A DNA stretch of 18,388 nt from Cellvibrionales bacterium (GTDB taxonomy: Bacteria > Pseudomonadota > Gammaproteobacteria > Pseudomonadales > JAHEGP01). The notes below the pieces were generated by a model, which ran no database searches, had not been told where the DNA came from, and was given only the letters and a program-made list of their open reading frames with translations. The stretch's first letter is position 1. The number at the start of each line of letters is the position of its first letter. Positions 14,382 through 18,388 of this stretch are shown here, in pieces. Where the stretch lies: positions 1 to 18,388 of the forward strand of contig JAHEGP010000033.1 of the NCBI GenBank assembly GCA_024645065.1, written 5' to 3'. Position numbers and translations under genes: made by a program.

Positions 14382-15710
14382 TCAGGAAGTCGGGATCTGC
14401 AGTTTTTGCCCGATGCGGATGTTGTTGCTGCTCAAGCCGTTGCTGCTGCGCAAACTGCTGAGGCTGACTTTATAGCGCTGGGCTATTTCGCTGAGAGTGT
14501 CACCACTGGCGACCACATACTCCCTGCCCTCTCCGCTGCGTTGGCGCCAGGCAACCAATGTGCCATCCGGTGGGTTGGATTCAAAGAAATGGATCAGGCC
14601 CTGGTATATTGCCCCGGCCACCTTGCCCTGATAGCTTTGGGTGCCCAGTTTGCGCGCTTCCTGCGGGTTCGAAATAAATCCGGTTTCGATGAGGATGGAG
14701 GGAATATCGGGGGATCGCAGCACGGCAAAGTTGGCCTGCTCGACCCTGGGTTTGTGGAGACGGGAAATCCCGGCCATCGACCGTAACACATAATCTCCCA
14801 CCGACAGGCTGGCGTCGAGGTTAGCGGTCATTGACAGATCAAAAAGCACAGCCGCCAGCACGTCATCCTTGTCCTTCAGGGCCACCCCGCCGATCTGGTC
14901 AGCCTTGTTTTCACTGGCCGCCAGAAAGCTTGCTGTAGTCGAAGTGGCTCCGTGCTGTGACAGTGCGAATACCGAACTCCCGCTCGCCTTGGGGCTGCTG
15001 AAGGCGTCCGCGTGAATGGACACGAACAGATCGGCACGTTTGCTGCGTGCTATTTTGCGGCGGTTTTCCAGGCTGATGAACTGATCCCCGGTGCGCACCA
15101 TCACGGGCCGGTAGCCCCCTGCCGACTTTAATTTCGCCTCTAACTGCCGGGCGATGCCCAGCACCACATCTTTTTCCCGCAGGCGCCTCGGGCCAATGGC
15201 CCCGGGGTCCCGGCCACCATGTCCCGCATCAATGGCGATGACAATATCACGACGGTGAGGCACAGTTGACGCCGATCTTGTTACCGCTGACGATGCCTGG
15301 CCATAGAGATCGACCACCAGGCGATCCTTCTTGCTGCCATCGCGCCCCAATAAAAAGCTGCGCGGCCGGGCGTCAACCTGCATATCAAGCACGATGCGCA
15401 AATCATTGCCATCACGCACGCCGCTGCGGATATGCTTGATACCCGTATTATCGAGGGATGCAGGGGCCAGAGAGGTCGATAAACGGGCGTCAGGTATATC
15501 AATTACCAGTCGCGACGGATTCTGCAGGGCGATGATGTTATGCCTTACCGGGCCGCTCAGGTCGAATACCAACCGGGTATATTCCGATGCCTTCGACAAG
15601 CGCAAACCGTGAACATCGGTGATCGCTAGCGCATCGGGAGAGAACGCCGAGATAAGCGGCAGCACGGCCGCCAGTAAAAAAGTGCTGATGTAATGGGAAA
15701 AGCGGCTCAT
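14382..15710 (-). CDS. amiB: N-acetylmuramoyl-L-alanine amidase with AMIN and LysM domains
   Basis: Periplasmic zinc amidase that cuts the amide between N-acetylmuramic acid and the stem peptide during cell separation. The 442-residue protein has a Sec signal peptide (1-29, ending DALA), an AMIN septal-targeting domain (about 32-135) and an Amidase_3 domain (about 155-375). His164 (DAGHGG), Glu179 (LREKD) and His233 (SIHAD) are the zinc ligands and Glu342 (IETGF) the catalytic acid. A single LysM repeat closes the protein (REYVVASGDTLSEIAQRYKV, about 397-440). The insertion between about 255 and 310 corresponds to the autoinhibitory segment relieved by an EnvC/NlpD-type activator. A promoter candidate lies just upstream; the gap to tsaE is 106 bp. 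Confidence 0.95.
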   Translation of the reverse strand: MSRFSHYISTFLLAAVLPLISAFSPDALAITDVHGLRLSKASEYTRLVFDLSGPVRHNIIALQNPSRLVIDIPDARLSTSLAPASLDNTGIKHIRSGVRDGNDLRIVLDMQVDARPRSFLLGRDGSKKDRLVVDLYGQASSAVTRSASTVPHRRDIVIAIDAGHGGRDPGAIGPRRLREKDVVLGIARQLEAKLKSAGGYRPVMVRTGDQFISLENRRKIARSKRADLFVSIHADAFSSPKASGSSVFALSQHGATSTTASFLAASENKADQIGGVALKDKDDVLAAVLFDLSMTANLDASLSVGDYVLRSMAGISRLHKPRVEQANFAVLRSPDIPSILIETGFISNPQEARKLGTQSYQGKVAGAIYQGLIHFFESNPPDGTLVAWRQRSGEGREYVVASGDTLSEIAQRYKVSLSSLRSSNGLSSNNIRIGQKLQIPTS

Positions 15711-15770
15711 ATCCGTTCACACAATAATTTCCGCGAAAAATCGCCTTAATTATTAGGGGTTTACTTTGGA

Positions 15771-15798
15771 ATATTACACTAATATCTCATTCGCGCAA
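15771..15798 (-). promoter_or_regulatory. Sigma-70-like promoter candidate for amiB
   Basis: On the minus strand TTGCGC (15798-15793), a 16-bp spacer and TAATAT (15776-15771) lie in the tsaE-amiB gap, about 60 bp upstream of the amiB ATG. It would allow amiB and the genes after it to be expressed apart from nnr-tsaE. An AATAATT/AATTATT inverted repeat follows in the leader. Confidence 0.5.
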
Positions 15799-15816
15799 GG
15801 GTTTCAGGCCGAGCCA

Positions 15817-16254
15817 TCATTGCGCTGTGACAAGATCCATGCAGATTCTGCGGCCGCTTCCCTCGGGCTCGATGCTAATACGGATGTCAGGTTCGGGTAG
15901 CCAGCCCACCCCCCGCTGCGGCCATTCCACCAGGCACAGATTGGGTGGTGCGAAGTATTCCCTCACGCCCAGATACTCCATTTCTTCCGGGTCAGCCAGG
16001 CGATAAAGGTCGAAATGATAAACATTCAGTGCTGGCAGCTCATAAGGCTCCACCAGGGTATAGGTGGGACTTTTAACAGCACCCGGATACCCCAGTGCGC
16101 GCAGCAGGCCGCGCGCAAAGGTAGTCTTGCCCGCGCCGAGGTCTCCCTCGAGGTAAACCACACCGCCAGCGCTGAAATATTGCAGCCAACGCCCGGCGCA
16201 TTCCAGCATCGCCGTCTCATCGGCAACCAACGCGAAGTGCGAGTTCACATTCAT
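15817..16254 (-). CDS. tsaE: tRNA threonylcarbamoyladenosine biosynthesis ATPase TsaE
   Basis: TsaE is the ATPase partner of TsaB-TsaD in making t6A at position 37 of ANN-reading tRNAs. Motifs seen are the P-loop GDLGAGKTT, KSPTYTLVEPY, the VYHFDLYRLADPEE segment with its conserved acidic residues, and CLVEWPQRG. I chose the ATG at 16254 (145 residues, starting MNVNSHFALV), which overlaps the nnr stop as TGATG. A longer frame to 16281 would add nine residues and extend into nnr. No Shine-Dalgarno is evident at the chosen ATG, which fits coupled translation from nnr. Confidence 0.95.
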   Translation of the reverse strand: MNVNSHFALVADETAMLECAGRWLQYFSAGGVVYLEGDLGAGKTTFARGLLRALGYPGAVKSPTYTLVEPYELPALNVYHFDLYRLADPEEMEYLGVREYFAPPNLCLVEWPQRGVGWLPEPDIRISIEPEGSGRRICMDLVTAQ

Positions 16255-17762
16255 CAGCTGTTGGCCAGGCGCCTGATCCACAACAGCAGGTCACTCGCCA
16301 GCAGACCTCTTTCTCCGCCAGTGGCAGCCGCCATATCAGCAGCCCTGGCATGCAACACCATTGCCATCGCCGCACTATCACCGACTCCCAGGCCCTGGGC
16401 AAGCAGCCCCCCGACCACGCCACTGAGAACATCTCCCATGCCACCGCTGGCCATACCCGGGTTACCGTAGGGGCACAACGCCACTGCATTGCGAGCATCT
16501 ACCGCTAGCGATCCGGAACCTTTAAGCAGCACTGCGCCACCAAATTTTGTTTGCAGCGCCGTCAATGCAGCGAAGCGATCGGCTTGTATTTCGGCGTTGC
16601 TGGTTCCCAGCAAGCGCGCGGCCTCTCCCGGGTGTGGGGTAATAACCCAGTCGTCCCGCCTCGGCTGGGCTATTACCCTGCCCTGGCTAATGATATTCAG
16701 GGCATCGGCGTCAACAACCAACGGCTTGCCCGACGCCCAGGCTTTCTGCACCATCTGCTCGCCCCAGGGCTGTTGCCCCAGACCCGGCCCCAGCACAATG
16801 ACCGAGGGCCGCTCCAGCAAGGGCTCCAGTTCCTGGCCAGAATGTACCGCGTGGCACATCACCTCGGGCGCCTGAGCCATAACGCCAGCTATGTGCTCAG
16901 GCCGGGTGGCCAGCGATACCAGACCGGCACCGCAGCGCCCGGCGGCTCGCGCGGCGAGCGCCGCGGCACCTCCCATACCATGATCCCCGCCAACGACGAG
17001 CACATGCCCGTAATGACCCTTGTGGGCGGTACCGGGACGCGCGGGCAAAAAATGGCGCAGGTCTTCGATGTCGAGGCGCCGACAATCGGCTGGCACCGCT
17101 TGCAGTACACTGGCAGGCACTGCCAGGTCGTGAAAGTGCAGTTGGCCACTGCAGGCGCGACCCTCGCCGGTGAACATCCCCTGCTTGAGGCCAATAAAGG
17201 AGATGGTGCTACTTGCCGCGATCGCCGCTCCCAACACGGTACCGGTATCACTGCATAGGCCGGAAGGGATATCCAGAGACAAAACTGGCTGCTCGGCCCG
17301 GTTGAGCTGCTCAATCACGGTCAGGTAGGGAGCGCGCACCGGACCACTGAGGCCGGTGCCCAGCAGCGCATCGACAATGACGTCGACGCCGGCGAGATCA
17401 ATGGCATCGTCAGATTTGGGTTCGATACCGGCCTCGCACGCCAATTCATAGGCCGACCTGGCATCACCCCGCAAGCGCTCGGCACCGGCCAGCATATAAA
17501 GATCGACGTTGAAGCCATGCTGCACCGCTCTGGCAGCCAGCACGTAGCCATCTCCACCATTATTTCCAGCACCGCAGAATACCGCGATACGACGCGCCTG
17601 GGGCCAACTATCCTGCAACACGCCAAAAGCCGCCCGACCAGCACGGCGCATCAACTCGAAACCCGGTATTCGGTGCTCTTCGATTGCGATCCGATCGAGC
17701 TCCCTGACACTGCTGGCACGGTAGAGAGAACGGGGCAATGCTTTGAAATCGTTAGGGCTCAT
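16254..17762 (-). CDS. nnr: Bifunctional NAD(P)HX epimerase / ADP-dependent NAD(P)HX dehydratase
   Basis: Repairs hydrated NADH and NADPH. The 502-residue fusion has the YjeF_N epimerase domain (about 1-215), with FCGAGNNGGDGYVLAARA (63-80) and a DALLGTGLSGPVRAP segment. The ribokinase-like dehydratase domain (about 225-495) has HKGHYGHVLVVGGDHGMGGA, VLGPGLGQ, the VITPHPGEAARLLG block and the catalytic loop NPGMASGGMGDVLSGV. Both halves look intact. The ATG at 17762 has GGAGAGGAAG upstream. It is the first gene of the minus-strand block and is divergent from queG across 164 bp that contain a palindromic repeat. Confidence 0.96.
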   Translation of the reverse strand: MSPNDFKALPRSLYRASSVRELDRIAIEEHRIPGFELMRRAGRAAFGVLQDSWPQARRIAVFCGAGNNGGDGYVLAARAVQHGFNVDLYMLAGAERLRGDARSAYELACEAGIEPKSDDAIDLAGVDVIVDALLGTGLSGPVRAPYLTVIEQLNRAEQPVLSLDIPSGLCSDTGTVLGAAIAASSTISFIGLKQGMFTGEGRACSGQLHFHDLAVPASVLQAVPADCRRLDIEDLRHFLPARPGTAHKGHYGHVLVVGGDHGMGGAAALAARAAGRCGAGLVSLATRPEHIAGVMAQAPEVMCHAVHSGQELEPLLERPSVIVLGPGLGQQPWGEQMVQKAWASGKPLVVDADALNIISQGRVIAQPRRDDWVITPHPGEAARLLGTSNAEIQADRFAALTALQTKFGGAVLLKGSGSLAVDARNAVALCPYGNPGMASGGMGDVLSGVVGGLLAQGLGVGDSAAMAMVLHARAADMAAATGGERGLLASDLLLWIRRLANS

Positions 17763-17796
17763 GTTCGCTTCCTCTCCATATTGTTCGGGGCGCCCC

Positions 17797-17878
17797 TGAT
17801 TAATCAGGTACTGACCCAGCGAGGCCTTCGGGTCAACACCACCAAGCCCGCGTTGACGCCCGAATTAACGGCTGATCA
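17797..17878. repeat. Second copy of the palindromic intergenic element, nnr-queG gap
   Basis: The first 35 bases match the left end of the 14239-14359 element ungapped at 27 positions by my count (TGATTAAT, GGTACT and GGCCTT shared). The right end (TGAC-GCCCGAATTAA) matches the other terminus of that element. A 14-bp perfect palindrome, CCTGATTAATCAGG (17795-17808), starts it, and an inner GTCAAC/GTTGAC hairpin lies at about 17832-17857. It occupies half of the divergent promoter region of nnr and queG. Confidence 0.65.
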
Positions 17879-17891
17879 AGTCTGCTAGAAT
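17865..17891 (+). promoter_or_regulatory. Extended -10 promoter candidate for queG
   Basis: TGCTAGAAT (17883-17891) gives a TGn plus a -10 hexamer 36 bp upstream of the queG ATG. TTAACG (17865-17870), which is part of the repeat terminus, is a possible -35 at 15 bp spacing. If used, the repeat end supplies promoter sequence. Confidence 0.5.
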
Positions 17892-17926
17892 CGCGCCATT
17901 ATAAGCAATGCTGGCAGGCAAGTGCG

Positions 17927-18388
17927 ATGCACGACACTGGCAAACCCGATTTACCAATCACCACCCTCGAAGACCTCGCCAAACGGATTCCCGACTGGGC
18001 CGCAGAGTTGGGCTTTCGGCGACTTGCGATCAGCGATGCCGACCCCGGAGCGCATGCGGCGCACTTGCAGGCATGGCTTGAACAGGGTTATCACGGCGAT
18101 ATGGATTATATGCAACGGCACCTCGAATTGCGCCGCCACCCGGACCAGTTACTCCCCGGCGTACTGCGGGTCATCACTGTACTGATGGATTACCTGGCAC
18201 CGGGTGCTGCACCGCTTCCCTTGCTCGAGCAGGGGCAAAAAGCCTACATCTCGCGCTATGCACTGGGCCGCGACTATCACAAATTGATGCGCAGGAAACT
18301 GGCCAGGCTCGCGGGGCGCATCCAGAGTGCCGCTGGTGGCAACTACCGCGCTTTTGTTGACAGCGCCCCGGTGCTTGAGCGCGCCTAC
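17927..18388 (+). CDS. queG: Epoxyqueuosine reductase QueG (partial, 3' end off the window)
   Basis: I translated 154 codons from the ATG at 17927 to the right edge without a stop. QueG is a cobalamin- and iron-sulfur-dependent enzyme that reduces epoxyqueuosine to queuosine in tRNA. The N-terminal features match: ELGFRRLAISD, then HGDMDYMQRHLELRRHPDQLLPG (about 60-82), RYALGRDYHKLMRRKL and AFVDSAPVLERA, close to the E. coli protein. The iron-sulfur cysteines are beyond the edge. AGGCAAG lies about 6 nt before the ATG. It is divergent from nnr, as in E. coli. Confidence 0.95.
   Translation, partial: MHDTGKPDLPITTLEDLAKRIPDWAAELGFRRLAISDADPGAHAAHLQAWLEQGYHGDMDYMQRHLELRRHPDQLLPGVLRVITVLMDYLAPGAAPLPLLEQGQKAYISRYALGRDYHKLMRRKLARLAGRIQSAAGGNYRAFVDSAPVLERAY

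Overview
The window is a chromosomal segment of a gammaproteobacterium. Gene content and order match the conserved queG-nnr-tsaE-amiB-mutL-miaA-hfq-hflX-hflK-hflC-yjeT-(hisZ)-purA block. The placement of hisZ between the DUF2065 gene and purA, a long (532 aa) isocitrate lyase and a MutL with an intact-looking endonuclease motif point to a Pseudomonas-like or marine (Cellvibrionales/Halieaceae-like) lineage rather than an enteric one. That taxonomic placement is inference; there is no rRNA in the window.

Layout, left to right. (1) 1-1384, minus strand: a GS-fold amidoligase of the Amidoligase_2 type overlaps by 22 bp the start of a class I glutamine-amidotransferase-like peptidase C26 gene, which runs off the left edge. 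This amide-forming and amide-breaking pair is the least ordinary metabolic content here. (2) 1494-3148, minus: isocitrate lyase aceA with its own terminator. (3) 3149-3571: a 423-bp divergent intergenic region holding five 13-bp tandem repeats, a perfect 17-bp palindrome and mutually exclusive hairpins. (4) 3572-4409, plus: two overlapping genes of unknown function, a coiled-coil lipoprotein and a single-pass membrane coiled-coil protein. (5) 4474-7174, minus: purA, hisZ and a DUF2065 (YjeT) gene, convergent with (4). (6) 7255-17762, minus: hflC, hflK, hflX, hfq, miaA, mutL, amiB, tsaE and nnr, closed by a strong intrinsic terminator after hflC. (7) 17927-end, plus: 5' part of queG, divergent from nnr.

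The minus-strand block is tightly packed: stop/start overlaps at nnr-tsaE (TGATG), mutL-miaA (TTGA, a TTG start) and hflK-hflC (TAATG), with 17-bp gaps at hfq-hflX, DUF2065-hisZ and hisZ-purA. It combines cell-wall cleavage (amiB), tRNA modification (tsaE, miaA, queG), mismatch repair (mutL), NAD(P)HX repair (nnr), RNA chaperoning (hfq), ribosome rescue (hflX), FtsH modulation (hflKC), histidine control (hisZ) and AMP synthesis (purA). Apparent internal promoters lie before amiB, hfq and hflK.

The most interesting non-coding signal is a structured repeat. A 121-bp element with 13-bp perfect terminal inverted repeats sits between amiB and mutL, a related 82-bp copy lies between nnr and queG, and a shorter, weaker match lies in the hfq leader. 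This looks like a small palindromic intergenic repeat family. No transposase, CRISPR array, tRNA or rRNA was seen.
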